From: Aldehydirespirator sp965220645 | GTDB lineage: Bacteria > Actinomycetota > Acidimicrobiia > Acidimicrobiales > Aldehydirespiratoraceae | Assembly (NCBI GenBank): GCA_965220645.1 | Contig: OZ244836.1 | Span: 682,001-746,000 of the forward strand | DNA: 64,000 nucleotides | Direction of reading: 5' to 3' | Shown: positions 33,842 to 42,426 of the stretch, one piece after another | How positions within the stretch are numbered: position 1 is the first letter of the stretch | Layout of the letters: each line of letters opens with the position of its first letter | Made by a program: the position numbers and the translations under genes | The notes under the pieces: model-generated | What the model was told of the DNA's origin: nothing | Seen by the model: the letters and a program-made list of their open reading frames with translations, nothing else | Databases searched by the model: none

Positions 33842-35425
33842 CTATGGGAGGCGCTCGACCACTAGGAAGTACGCATCGCCGCTCTCTAGCCTGTGGGGAT
33901 TCTCCACCAACACGATGTGTTCGCCGCCGGTCTCAGCTGTATAGACGATCTCGGCATTGGTTGAAAACCCGAATATGGAACTGCCGCTGTCATCATCGAA
34001 GGCAACTTCCACGAAGAAGGGATCTACGATTGCCAAAGTCGGATCTGCGATTACGGAATCAGTATAGAGAAGCACGGTCTCGCCCTCATCCAGCTGAATC
34101 ACATAGTAGTCAGAATCGGAATAATGGTCGAAGACGCCATCGACAATGATTGAGCCCTCCTCCCTTGGGAGGGGTCGACCATCGTCTGCATCAAGAAACG
34201 GTGTAAGTCTTGAGGTGCTGGAGACAACGAAGGGGGAGGCTTCATCTGACAGGAGAACGATGTCCAAGAAGTAGGTTCCGGGGCCGAGTTCTACTTCCAG
34301 AAACTCCTGACCATCGTAAGTGTCGTCGACTTCTGCGATGATGCCGTACTCGTTCGACACTCGAAGCAGACCGTCTCCGGATCCCTCAATGCCTACAACA
34401 AACAGCGTGTCCACTGATCCGATAAAAACATAGGTCTGAGTGTCACCGAAGAATAGCAGCTCTGTATTGTGTTCGAATGCGCCGCTTCCAGATGCAAGGC
34501 GACGCTCGGTCCACTGATTCGCTTCGAAATCTTGAATCAGCAAGTCGATGATTTCAGCGTCGTCCACCGCGGAGGTTGCCACTCCGAATCCTGCGTCGCT
34601 GAAACTCCATGTGGAGATGCCGATGACCTCGCCGCGGGCATCGACGAGCGCTCCGCCGCTTTGGCCGCCCGCGATGGCGGCGTCCGTCTGAAGGAGCGTC
34701 AGGTCATAGAGATCCCACTGGCGGAGACGAGACAGAATCCCTCGGGTGATGGTGGGCTCTGGAAACAGGTCGCTCTCGGCTGGATAGCCCACCAAGAACA
34801 ACTCACTGCCCGGTGCCAGCGCCTCCCCGTCGCCGAGCCTCAATAGTGGAGCTGACACATTGATCGGGCCCAGCACCGCCAGATCGGCGAAGGGATCCCA
34901 TCCCACGACGGGCACATTCTGCAACTCTGTCCCGTCCGAGAACACAACCCAAACTTCCTCGTGGGGCCACACAACGTGATAGTTCGTCACCACGTACCCG
35001 CCCTCGATCAGGATGCCGCTGCCCGTCGTACCCGAGACTGTCTCAATCAGTGGAACTGAAGGGGCTACCCGCGAGTAGACCTCCTCGGCTGACAATTCCT
35101 CGGGCTCCGCGACGGCGGTCGGAGTCGGCTCGGGCTCCGCGACGGCGGTCGGAGTCGGCTCGGGCTCCGCGACGGCGGTCGGAGTCGGCTCGGGCTCCGC
35201 GACGGCGGTCGGAGTCGGCTCGGGCTCCGCGACGGCGGTCGGAGTCGGCTCCGGCTCGGGCGTATCGGCGCCGGAGGCGAGGGTCGTGGGGATCTGACTG
35301 GTTGGCGCGTCCTCAGACTCCGAGGAACCGCCACAGGCACTGAGCGCCACGGCGACGAGCAGCCAGGCGACTGGCTTGGAACATCGACACATGCACCGGC
35401 ATCGCAGATGGTTGGAACTTCCCAT
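33842..35425 (-). CDS. Trypsin-like serine protease lipoprotein with Pro-rich repeat stalk
   Basis: 527 residues from ATG 35425 (MGSSNHLRCRCMCRCSKP); the frame is open much further upstream but that DNA belongs to another gene remnant. Lipobox Cys about 31 (VAVALSAC). Residues 56-109 are five 10-residue EPEPTPTAVA repeats, a surface stalk. The S1-type protease domain has the triad His150 (YVVTNYHVV), Asp181 (DPFADLAVL) and Ser256 (AGGQSGGAL). A C-terminal region of about 200 residues (to VVERLP) looks like beta-sandwich pre-peptidase-C-type domains ('DSDYYVIQLDEGETVLL'). Probably a cell-surface HtrA/DegP-like protease lacking a PDZ domain. Confidence 0.82.
   Translation of the reverse strand: MGSSNHLRCRCMCRCSKPVAWLLVAVALSACGGSSESEDAPTSQIPTTLASGADTPEPEPTPTAVAEPEPTPTAVAEPEPTPTAVAEPEPTPTAVAEPEPTPTAVAEPEELSAEEVYSRVAPSVPLIETVSGTTGSGILIEGGYVVTNYHVVWPHEEVWVVFSDGTELQNVPVVGWDPFADLAVLGPINVSAPLLRLGDGEALAPGSELFLVGYPAESDLFPEPTITRGILSRLRQWDLYDLTLLQTDAAIAGGQSGGALVDARGEVIGISTWSFSDAGFGVATSAVDDAEIIDLLIQDFEANQWTERRLASGSGAFEHNTELLFFGDTQTYVFIGSVDTLFVVGIEGSGDGLLRVSNEYGIIAEVDDTYDGQEFLEVELGPGTYFLDIVLLSDEASPFVVSSTSRLTPFLDADDGRPLPREEGSIIVDGVFDHYSDSDYYVIQLDEGETVLLYTDSVIADPTLAIVDPFFVEVAFDDDSGSSIFGFSTNAEIVYTAETGGEHIVLVENPHRLESGDAYFLVVERLP
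35101..35250. repeat. Five exact 30-bp tandem repeats
   Basis: Unit starts cgggctccgcgacggcggtc. Lies in frame within the protease gene and encodes the EPEPTPTAVA stalk, so repeat-number change would alter stalk length by 10 residues per unit without breaking the frame. Confidence 0.95.
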
Positions 35426-35489
35426 GTGACACCTCTTAGCCAGCGCGACCCACTTGGTATTGGAGGAACCTAACCAGCGTAGCCTAGGC

Positions 35490-35803
35490 TGCAGGGGGAG
35501 AAGCTGCTGCTCCTGCTGGGGCGGCCCCTCGTGGCCGACGTGCTCCTGCACGTGCTGCAGACCCTGCCGCACTTGGAGGTCGAGGATGCGCCGCAAGCCG
35601 CCCTGCGAGACGCGCTGCTGGCGCTGATCAACCACCGGCGCGCCTTCATCCGCGCGTGGGCCTGCAACGGCCTCGGCATTCTGGCCGGGCGCGATCCTTC
35701 GTTCCGGCGTGAGGTCCAGACCCTTATGGACCGCGCCGAGAGAAATGAGACCGCCTCGGTGAAGGCCCGCATACGGCACACACGCGCCGCGATTGCGCGC
35801 TGA
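35490..35803 (+). pseudogene. C-terminal fragment of a HEAT-repeat-like protein
   Basis: An open frame without a start, 'GEKLLLLLGRPLVADVLLHV' ... 'AALRDALLALINHRRAFIRA' ... 'RAERNETASVKARIRHTRAA', ending at 35803. Leucine-rich helical pairs suggest HEAT/ARM repeats. The 5' end is lost, probably at the same junction that bounds the protease gene promoter. Confidence 0.5.
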
Positions 35804-35848
35804 CGCGAGCCGGCCCGGTTTCGGGGGAACGGCGCCAAACCCGGACTT

Positions 35849-35945
35849 GGACACCCTCGTGACTGCACTGTATGTGAGGATCGACGATTTGTTGATCGCT
35901 CATCCCGAGCTCGACCCCGGTGGAGTGCGGCTGACCCCTTGGAAC
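35849..35945 (+). pseudogene. IS982-like transposase N-terminal scrap
   Basis: Encodes 'LDTLVTALYVRIDDLLIAHP', which matches the start of IS982-type transposases from memory. Only about 32 codons remain before the TetR gene. Confidence 0.5.
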
Positions 35946-35952
35946 CAACCGT

Positions 35953-36546
35953 CTAGGCGGGAAGGTCGGCGATGGCGGTCGCGGTTCGCAGCAGCTCCTG
36001 CCGGGCCAGCGCGGCGGGCAGTCCCCGGCTCGTGAGGTCGATGAGGGCGTGGATGACGGTGGCGATCAGGTCCACCCGGATCTGGGCGGTGCCGCTGTCG
36101 GTGCCCGGCGCGGCCACGATGGCGTGGAGGCTGGCGTAGAGGTCCTGGTGCCGCCGGCCGATGGCGGCCCGGGTCTCCTCGGGCATGTCGTCGGTCTCTG
36201 AGGCGCAGCGGATCATGGCCTGGTTGCGGGCATCGGCGTGGAAGTCGAGCTCGAGTTCGACCCATCGCGCCAGCTTCTCGTGGCGGGTCGCGTCGGATCT
36301 GGCGATGGCGTCGCTGCGCTCGACGAGGGGGGCGATGACGGTCTCGAACCACCGGTGCACTACCGCGGCCTTCGTGGGGAAGTACCGGTAGAACGACGTC
36401 CGTTTGAGCCCCGCCGCCTCGGCGATGTCGCTGATGGTGACGTTGCGGGCGCCCCGTTCGGTGAGCAGCGCCACCGCGGCGTCGAACACGGCGTGCTCCT
36501 GGGCTGCGACATGGTCCGCGATGGTGGGGGCGCGGATCTTCGGCAC
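35953..36546 (-). CDS. TetR-family transcriptional regulator
   Basis: 197 residues with a typical N-terminal TetR helix-turn-helix ('LLTERGARNVTISDIAEAAG' then 'LKRTSFYRYFPTKAAVVHRW'). The C-terminal ligand/dimer domain is unassigned. It is the last gene of a leftward unit behind the ABC ATPase (16-bp gap) and FtsX-type permease, so it probably regulates that exporter and itself. A 6-2-6 inverted repeat at 38483-38496 upstream of the permease is a candidate operator. Confidence 0.9.
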   Translation of the reverse strand: MPKIRAPTIADHVAAQEHAVFDAAVALLTERGARNVTISDIAEAAGLKRTSFYRYFPTKAAVVHRWFETVIAPLVERSDAIARSDATRHEKLARWVELELDFHADARNQAMIRCASETDDMPEETRAAIGRRHQDLYASLHAIVAAPGTDSGTAQIRVDLIATVIHALIDLTSRGLPAALARQELLRTATAIADLPA

Positions 36547-36562
36547 TGCTCGGACTCCGGCG

Positions 36563-37246
36563 TCAGACTCCGGCCGGGGCCTGCTCGCCGATGCGGCCTC
36601 CGACGATGGTGACGTGGCGGGTGGCCGCGACCTGTTCGGGGAGATGGGTCACGACGAGCGTCGCCGCGGCGCTGTCGGTGGCCTGCTCCACCAGCAGGTC
36701 CATGATCTGGGCTCCCCGCTCGGCGTCGAGCGCGGCGGTGGGCTCGTCGGCCAGCAGCACCGACGGGTTGTTCATGAGCGCCCGGGCGATGGCCACCCGC
36801 TGGCGCTCGCCGCCGGAGAGCTGCGACGGCCGGGCGTTGAGGCGCGCCTTCAGCCCGACGGTGACGAGAAGCTCCTCGGCTCTCGCCCTGGCCGCCCGGT
36901 TGAGCCGCCCGTTGACGTGGGCGACGAGCTCGACCTGCTCGCGGGCGCTCAGCGCCGGGAACAGGTTGGCCGACTGGTACACCACCGCGATGTGGTCGCG
37001 GCGCAGCCGGGTCCGCTCCGCAGCCGACGCGGCTCCGGCGTCGCGGCCTGCGACGGTGACGGTCCCGGACTGGGGCCGCATCAGCAGCGCCGCCACCGCG
37101 ACGAGCGTCGACTTGCCCGACCCGGAGGCGCCGGTGACCGCGACGACGTCGCCGGGGGCCACGCTGATGCTGGCATCGTCGAGGATGGTGAGCGTCTCGC
37201 GCCCGTCGGGGACGGTGACGGTGATGTGGTCGAGGGACAGGCTCAT
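36563..37246 (-). CDS. ABC transporter ATP-binding protein (LolD/MacB-type)
   Basis: 227 residues: Walker A 'VTGASGSGKSTLVAVAAL', Q-loop 'AVVYQSANLFPALS', signature 'LSGGERQRVAIARALMNNP', Walker B 'VLLADEPTAALD', H-loop 'LVVTHLPEQV'. It pairs with the FtsX-like permease 76 bp upstream. MacB/LolD-type pairs act in lipoprotein release, macrolide or peptide efflux, or stress sensing; substrate unknown. Confidence 0.92.
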   Translation of the reverse strand: MSLSLDHITVTVPDGRETLTILDDASISVAPGDVVAVTGASGSGKSTLVAVAALLMRPQSGTVTVAGRDAGAASAAERTRLRRDHIAVVYQSANLFPALSAREQVELVAHVNGRLNRAARARAEELLVTVGLKARLNARPSQLSGGERQRVAIARALMNNPSVLLADEPTAALDAERGAQIMDLLVEQATDSAAATLVVTHLPEQVAATRHVTIVGGRIGEQAPAGV

Positions 37247-37322
37247 GGCTTCTTCCTTGGGGTGCTGGAAACGGGGGAGGGGACGCGGCGACCGGGTCGG
37301 CGCCGGTGATGTGCTCAGGGTG

Positions 37323-38411
37323 CTAGAGGCGGGAACGGAGCGCGACGATGGGGTCGACGCCGGTGATGCGGCGCACCGCGATGAGGCAGCCGGCCATCCC
37401 GAACGCGATCAGCAGCGCGACCGAGGTCACGATGGGGGCGGTCTCGAGCCGGAACGGGACGTCGGACGACCCCACCAGCTGTCCCAGCCCGACCGCGACG
37501 GCCGCGCCGAGCGCGGTGGCCGACAGCAACACGATGGCCATCTGGCCCAGCGCGTCGCGCACGACGTAGGCCGTCGACGCGCCCAGCGCCTTGAGCAGCC
37601 CGATCTCGCTGGCGCGCTGCACCGTCCACACGGTGAAGAACGCCCCGACGATCATGGCTGAGATCAGCAGCAGGAAGGCTTGGATCAGGCTCATGGTCTG
37701 GGTCTCGCCGGTGTAGCCCGGAGAGCCCTTGTAGGCGTCCTCGCGGGTCTCGGCCTCGGTGCCGGCCAGCGCGTCGATGGCGGCCAGGTCGGCGCCGTCG
37801 CCGGCCCGCACCGCGATGGCGGAGAACCGGTCGTCGGCGTTGTCGCCGTAGAGCAGATGCTGCCAGGTCTCCAGGGTGGTGAACGCGATGTCGACGTGGC
37901 CGTAGGTGCCGGCGAACGTGAACCCCAGGATCGGGAGCCGCTGCTCGATGCCGACCACGGTCACCTCGTCGCCCGCCTCGAGCCCCTCGGACCGCAGCTC
38001 CTCGCTCAGCACCAGCCCGGCCCCGCCTTGCAGCGCGGCTCGGGCTTCGTCGTTGGGCGCGAGGAAGCTGTCGGGGGCGATCCCGAACAGCGCCATGTCG
38101 ATGGTCGAACCGTCGTCGAGGCGGGCGTTGAAGAACGACGCCCCGACCGGGGTGGCCGCCACTCCCTCGGCGCTCTGCCACAGCTGGAGGTTCTCCGGGG
38201 TCAGGTTGGAGCGGCTGAAGGTGCTCTCGGCCCCCGGCTGGAACGCGAGGTGGGTCAACGGCAGCCGCCGCAGGCCCGAGATGCCGTCATCGACCAGGCC
38301 GTTGGCCAGCCCCGACAGCAGCGTCGCCATCAGGGCGACCAAACCGATCACGGTGCCGACCAGGGCGAAACGGCCCCGAGCGAACCACAAGTCACGCAAC
38401 GCGACGAACAT
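37323..38411 (-). CDS. FtsX/MacB-type ABC permease
   Basis: 362 residues from ATG 38411 (MFVALRDLWFARGRFALVGT). One N-terminal transmembrane segment, a roughly 220-residue extracytoplasmic domain ('FQPGAESTFSRSNLTPENLQ'...), then three C-terminal transmembrane segments ('MSLIQAFLLLISAMIVGAFF', 'ALGQMAIVLLSATALGAAVA', 'VTSVALLIAFGMAGCLIAVR'), ending 'GVDPIVALRSRL' as usual for FtsX permeases. First gene of the TetR-regulated unit. Confidence 0.9.
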   Translation of the reverse strand: MFVALRDLWFARGRFALVGTVIGLVALMATLLSGLANGLVDDGISGLRRLPLTHLAFQPGAESTFSRSNLTPENLQLWQSAEGVAATPVGASFFNARLDDGSTIDMALFGIAPDSFLAPNDEARAALQGGAGLVLSEELRSEGLEAGDEVTVVGIEQRLPILGFTFAGTYGHVDIAFTTLETWQHLLYGDNADDRFSAIAVRAGDGADLAAIDALAGTEAETREDAYKGSPGYTGETQTMSLIQAFLLLISAMIVGAFFTVWTVQRASEIGLLKALGASTAYVVRDALGQMAIVLLSATALGAAVAVGLGQLVGSSDVPFRLETAPIVTSVALLIAFGMAGCLIAVRRITGVDPIVALRSRL

Positions 38412-38482
38412 CACGAACCTCTCAACATCTTGGCGACGTAACGCCGGCATCATAGCGACAGCGCGTCGACAAGCAACGCCCT

Positions 38483-38496
38483 GTGACAAGTGTCAC
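38483..38496. promoter_or_regulatory. Inverted repeat gtgaca-ag-tgtcac, candidate TetR operator
   Basis: A perfect 6-2-6 palindromic pair about 72 bp upstream of the FtsX-like permease start, in an otherwise empty 244-bp gap (38412-38655). Assignment to the operon's own TetR regulator is inference. Confidence 0.45.
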
Positions 38497-38655
38497 CTCC
38501 GCGGCGCCCGCAGCGTCATGACCCTCGCGTCCGCGACGAGCCTGCGCGACAGACGCCGCGTCAGTAACTGCTCCGTCATGGCCCCTGAGCTTGGCAGCCT
38601 GCGTGGCGCCGGAGGTCTGCACGCGTTCGAGCACGTCGGGTAGTTCGCTATATGT

Positions 38656-39765
38656 CTACGGGTTCTGGATCAGACCGGTCTCGGCGAGGTGGGGCTCGAA
38701 TCCGATGCCGGGGGTGTCGGGGACGGCGGCCGTGCCGTCGGGGCCGACGAGGGGGTCGACCACCACCGGGTTCTGCATCACGAACGACTCGTAGTAGGTG
38801 CAGTTGGGGATGGCCGCGCAGAGCTGGAGGCTGAGCAGGCCGCCCCCGTGGACCTCGGCGGTCGTGGCGAACCCGTCGGCGATGTGGGCGATGCGCATCG
38901 CGCCGGTCACGCCGCCGCAGAGGTGGTGGCTGGTCCTGATGAGGTCGCAGGCGCCCGACTGGAGCCATTCGGTCGCGGTGTAGTGGGCCCCGTCGATGAC
39001 CTCGGCGCCCAGTATCGGGATGTCGAGGTCGGCGGCCAGGCGGCGGTGCGGCTCCACTGCAAACTCCATCATCGGCTCCTCGTACCACAGGTAGCCGGCC
39101 TCCTCGAGGGCCCGCCCCAGCGGCAGGGCCTCGTGGTAGCGGAACCCGCCCGAGCCGTCGTACATCAAGTCGACGCCGTCGCCGACGTGCGCCCTGAGCT
39201 CGTGGGCCAGATGGGCGTCGCGGCGCCAGTCGCCCCAGGCGTGGAGCTTGATCGCCCCGAACCCCGCCTCCAGGCACTGGTCGGCGACCTCGAGGAACTC
39301 CGCCACCGAGGAGAACGTGGCGGTGCTGGCGTAGGCGGGCACGCTCGCCCGGTAGCCGCCCAACACCTCGAACAGCGGCAGGCCCGCGACCTTGGCGGTG
39401 ATGTCCCAGCAGGCCACGTCGAGCGCGCCGAACACGTACAGCGGGAACTGCACCATGCGGTCGTGCTCCCAGGCCCGCCGCCACAACAGCTCCTTGCGGA
39501 GCGGGTCGGCGCCGATGCCGAGCTGCCTGAGCTGGTCGAGATGGGCCTCGGTTACCCGGCCCCAGTGCTCGACAGGGCTCCAGCCGTCGGGTCCGTCGTC
39601 GGTGCATACCTGGACCCAGGCGTCGCAACGGGTGCCGTCATGGCGGGGGAGCCCGTCGCGCCAGCGAAACAGAGGGATGTCGTCGCGCTCCAGGACATGC
39701 ACGCGAACGTCGGTGATCCGCACTCCCGAGGATCGTATCCCCGTCGCACCGCCCCGGCCGCCCAC
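38656..39765 (-). CDS. Enolase-superfamily enzyme (mandelate racemase/muconate lactonizing type)
   Basis: 369 residues at most; the first 15 residues may not be coding, and 'VRITDVRVHVLERDDIPLFR' is the usual N-terminus. Metal and catalytic elements visible: 'AIKLHAWGDWRRD' (Lys of a KxH motif), 'DLMYDGSGGF' (Asp), 'LWYEEPMMEF' (Glu), 'PILGAEVID' (Glu) and 'TTAEVHGGG' (His). Probably an acid-sugar dehydratase or epimerase; the KxH variation and weak substrate cues prevent a firmer call. It follows L-fuconate dehydratase in the same direction with an 81-bp gap, so a role in sugar-acid catabolism is likely. Confidence 0.82.
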   Translation of the reverse strand: MGGRGGATGIRSSGVRITDVRVHVLERDDIPLFRWRDGLPRHDGTRCDAWVQVCTDDGPDGWSPVEHWGRVTEAHLDQLRQLGIGADPLRKELLWRRAWEHDRMVQFPLYVFGALDVACWDITAKVAGLPLFEVLGGYRASVPAYASTATFSSVAEFLEVADQCLEAGFGAIKLHAWGDWRRDAHLAHELRAHVGDGVDLMYDGSGGFRYHEALPLGRALEEAGYLWYEEPMMEFAVEPHRRLAADLDIPILGAEVIDGAHYTATEWLQSGACDLIRTSHHLCGGVTGAMRIAHIADGFATTAEVHGGGLLSLQLCAAIPNCTYYESFVMQNPVVVDPLVGPDGTAAVPDTPGIGFEPHLAETGLIQNP

Positions 39766-39846
39766 GGCCCGCCTCCCGGGGCGCCTGCTGCCCGCGTCGC
39801 TCGTCTGCTGCCCGCGCCGGCCGTCTGCTGTCCGCCTCTGGCGCTG

Positions 39847-41142
39847 TCAAACCGTCCATTCGGTGCCGGCCGGGTAGGCGAAGGCGGACGCGGTCTCTGG
39901 TCGGAAGGCCGTCCCCGCGCCCGGCCTGGTCGGGAGCCTGTAGCGGCCCGCGGTGACCTCGACGGGATCGGCCATGTGCTCGTGGAGGTGCTCGACGTGC
40001 TCGATGGCGAGCCGCTGCGGGTCGGCGGCCACGCAGGCGGCGTTGAAGAAGGCGAAATGCTGCACCGCCTCGCACAGGCCGACGCCGCCGGCGTGGGGGA
40101 TCACGTCCGCTCCGGCGTGGGCCGCCAGCAGGATCATGGCGATCAGATCGTGGACGCCGCCCACTCTCGTGGCGTCGATCTGGAGGATCCGGGCGCCGCC
40201 CAGCTGCAGGAGCTGCTTGGCGAGCACGGGGTTGGCGAGGTGCTCGCCGGTGGCGACCGGCACGGGGTGCACCGCGGCTGCGATGGCGGCGTGGCCGACC
40301 ACGTCGTCGGGGTGGGTGGGCTCCTCCACCCAGCGCAGGTCGAACTGGGCGAGCCGCCCGATCGCGGCTATGGCCTCAGGAACGCTCCAGCGCTGGTTGG
40401 CGTCGATGGCCAGGGCCGTTTCCGGGCCTGCGGCGTCGCGGGCCAGTCGGAGCCGCCGCCGGTCGGCTTCGGGGTCGGCGCCGACCTTCAGCTTGATCGT
40501 GGTGAAGCCCTGCTCGACTGCTTCGCGGCACAGCCGCACGAGCTTGTCGTCGCTGTAGCCGAGCCAGCCGGGCGAGGTCGTGTACGCGGCCAGGCCGCGG
40601 CGGCGAAGGTCGGCGACGCGGCTGTCGCGCTCGCCGCGGCGCTCCTCGAGGATCTCGCGGGCCCGGCCCGGATCCAGGAAGTCCGACAGGTACGTCCAGT
40701 CGACCAGCGAGGCCACCTCCGTTGGCTCGAGGCGCGCCAGCGCCGACCAGAGCGGCCGCCCCTCGCGCTTGGCCCGCAGATCCCACACCGCGTTCATCAC
40801 CGCGCCGACGGCCATGTGCATCACGCCCTTGTCGGGGCCGAGCCAGCGCAGCTGGCTGTCCCAGGCGAGCTCGCGGTTGATCGCGGCGGGGTCTTCGACG
40901 ACCGCGTCCACGCTGCGGCCCACGAGGCGCTCGGCCACCGCAGCCACCGCGGCGGCCTGGATGTCGTTGCCGCGGCCGATGGTGAACACGAACCCGCAGC
41001 CGACCAGCTCCGGATCCGAGGTCGCGAGCTCGAGGCATGCGGCCGAGTAGTCCGGGTCGGGGTTCATCGCGTCCGATCCGTCCAGTGTTCGGCTCGTGGG
41101 GAACCTGAGGTCGGTCACGGCCGCGGCGGTGATCCCGGTCAT
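39847..41142 (-). CDS. fucD: L-fuconate dehydratase
   Basis: 431 residues, close to the family's usual length. The N-terminus 'TDLRFPTSRTLDGSDAMNPD' is a hallmark of L-fuconate dehydratase/ENOSF1. Catalytic parts: 'TTIKLKVGADPE' (KxK), 'ALAIDANQRWSV' (Asp), 'LRWVEEPTHPDD' (Glu), 'VPVATGEHLANP' (Glu), and 'VIPHAGGVGLCE' (His). It dehydrates L-fuconate to 2-keto-3-deoxy-L-fuconate. It is divergent from the aldo/keto reductase gene, which with the fuconolactonase gene supplies its substrate. The next enzyme (keto-deoxy-fuconate dehydrogenase or aldolase) is not seen in the window. Confidence 0.92.
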   Translation of the reverse strand: MTGITAAAVTDLRFPTSRTLDGSDAMNPDPDYSAACLELATSDPELVGCGFVFTIGRGNDIQAAAVAAVAERLVGRSVDAVVEDPAAINRELAWDSQLRWLGPDKGVMHMAVGAVMNAVWDLRAKREGRPLWSALARLEPTEVASLVDWTYLSDFLDPGRAREILEERRGERDSRVADLRRRGLAAYTTSPGWLGYSDDKLVRLCREAVEQGFTTIKLKVGADPEADRRRLRLARDAAGPETALAIDANQRWSVPEAIAAIGRLAQFDLRWVEEPTHPDDVVGHAAIAAAVHPVPVATGEHLANPVLAKQLLQLGGARILQIDATRVGGVHDLIAMILLAAHAGADVIPHAGGVGLCEAVQHFAFFNAACVAADPQRLAIEHVEHLHEHMADPVEVTAGRYRLPTRPGAGTAFRPETASAFAYPAGTEWTV

Positions 41143-41261
41143 CAGGCCCGAACCTATAGGGCGTGCGGTCCCTATAGGGTCGTGCGGTTCCTGCGGGGCG
41201 TGCGGTTCCTACGGGGCGTGCGGTCCCTGCGGCGTGCGGTCCCTATAGGGTCGGGCCTCGC
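41143..41261. promoter_or_regulatory. Divergent promoter region with five 18-bp degenerate repeats
   Basis: Between fucD and the reductase gene. From about 41160 to 41249 the motif (g)gcgtgcggtccctatag recurs about five times with variation. The palindrome cctatagg occurs three times (about 41153, 41171, 41241). The last copy lies about 15 bp before the reductase ATG, which has no clear ribosome site, so the tatagg could be a -10 box for a leaderless transcript. Function inferred. Confidence 0.5.
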
Positions 41262-42215
41262 ATGGGGGGTTCGGCTCTGCTGCCTGCCGCCGGGTTCGGG
41301 ACGGCGCCCCTCGGAGGGCTGTACGCGGCGGTGTCGAGGGACGAGGCGGTGGTGGCGGTGGAGGCCGCGGTCGGGATCGGCTACCGGTACTTCGACACTG
41401 CTCCGCTATACGGCTACGGCGCGGCGGAGCGGGCGCTGGGCGAGGCGCTGGCGGGGTGCGGCGCCGATGTCGCGGTGTCCACCAAGGTCGGGCGCATCGT
41501 CGATGAGGACGCGCCGTCGGCGCCGGGCGACATGTTCGCGGGCGGGGCTGGCGCAGCCTCGTTCGACTTCTCCGCCGACGGGGTGCGCCGGTCGCTGGAG
41601 GCGAGCCTGGAGCGCCTGGGCCGCAGCTTCATCGACGTGGTGTTCATACATGATCCCGACGAGCACCCCCGCCAGGCCCTCGACGAGGCCTATCCGGCGC
41701 TGGAGCGCCTGCGGGCCGAGGGCGCAGTCGGCGCGGTCGGCGTCGGGATGAACGAGCCCGACCTGCCGGCGCGGTTCGTGACCGAGACCGACATCGACGC
41801 GGTGCTGATCGCGGGCCGCTACACGCTGCTCGACCGGTCCGCCGAGCAGACGCTGTTCGCCGCGGCCAAGGCCCGGGGGGTGCATGTCGTGGCCGCGGGG
41901 GTCTACAACTCGGGGATACTCACCGGCGCCGAGCGGGCGCCGCACTTCGACTACGCGGACGCACCGCCCCAGATCATCGAGCGGGCCGCCCGGCTGCGGT
42001 CGGTGTGCGACGACTACGGGGTGCCGCAGGCGGCCGCGGCGGTGCAGTTCACCGCCCGCAGCGAGGCTGTCGGCACCGTGCTGGTGGGGGCCCGCAGCGC
42101 GGCGGAGGCCGCCGAGAACTGGTCGTACCTGCACTGCGAGCTGCCCGACGAGTTGTGGCCGGCGCTGGAGGACGCGGCCCGCGACGACAAGGGCGCAGGT
42201 GGAGGCGAGCCGTGA
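41262..42215 (+). CDS. Aldo/keto reductase, probable L-fucose dehydrogenase
   Basis: 317 residues. AKR barrel with 'GFGTAPLGGLYA', catalytic 'FDTAPLYGYGAAERALGEAL' (Asp, Tyr), 'VAVSTKVGRIV' (Lys), 'VVFIHDPDE' (His), and NADP-loop end 'VGTVLVGARSAAEAAENW'. This group includes L-fucose/D-threo-aldose 1-dehydrogenases, which oxidise L-fucose to the lactone. The neighbouring lactonase and fuconate dehydratase support that substrate. The C-terminal 'GAGGGEP' is encoded by the start of a 43-bp minisatellite and is probably not ancestral. Confidence 0.85.
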   Translation: MGGSALLPAAGFGTAPLGGLYAAVSRDEAVVAVEAAVGIGYRYFDTAPLYGYGAAERALGEALAGCGADVAVSTKVGRIVDEDAPSAPGDMFAGGAGAASFDFSADGVRRSLEASLERLGRSFIDVVFIHDPDEHPRQALDEAYPALERLRAEGAVGAVGVGMNEPDLPARFVTETDIDAVLIAGRYTLLDRSAEQTLFAAAKARGVHVVAAGVYNSGILTGAERAPHFDYADAPPQIIERAARLRSVCDDYGVPQAAAAVQFTARSEAVGTVLVGARSAAEAAENWSYLHCELPDELWPALEDAARDDKGAGGGEP

Positions 42216-42397
42216 CGCGGGAGAACGAGACGCGAGCGCAGGTGGAGGCGAGCCGTGACGCGGGAGAACGAGACGCGAGCGCAGGTGGAGGCGAGCCGTG
42301 ACGCGGGAGAACGAGACGCGAGCAACTCTGCCATCGCGGGCGCGGGCGGGGTGGCGGTGCGGAGGCGAGCCGTGACGCGGGGGAACGAGACGCGAGC
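42195..42397. repeat. 43-bp minisatellite, three full copies and one diverged
   Basis: Units at 42195-42237, 42238-42280, 42281-42323 (gcaggtggaggcgagccgtg...) are identical; a partial copy lies at 42362-42397. The array begins inside the 3' end of the reductase gene and fills the gap before the lactonase gene. Short Arg/Glu-rich open frames here are by-products of the array. Confidence 0.9.
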
Positions 42398-42426
42398 GCA
42401 GGCGGACGCCGGAAGAGCGGCCGGCG

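Noticed and set aside
35101..35250. Possible CRISPR array (30-bp repeats)
   Set aside because: Repeats are directly adjacent with no unique spacers and encode a protein stalk in frame; same reasoning for the 18-, 43- and 9-bp arrays.
38689..41751. 1020-codon rightward open frame opposite the enolase-superfamily genes
   Set aside because: Antisense shadow of two well-recognised leftward genes in high-GC DNA; sequence is His/Arg/Gly-rich and resembles no protein.
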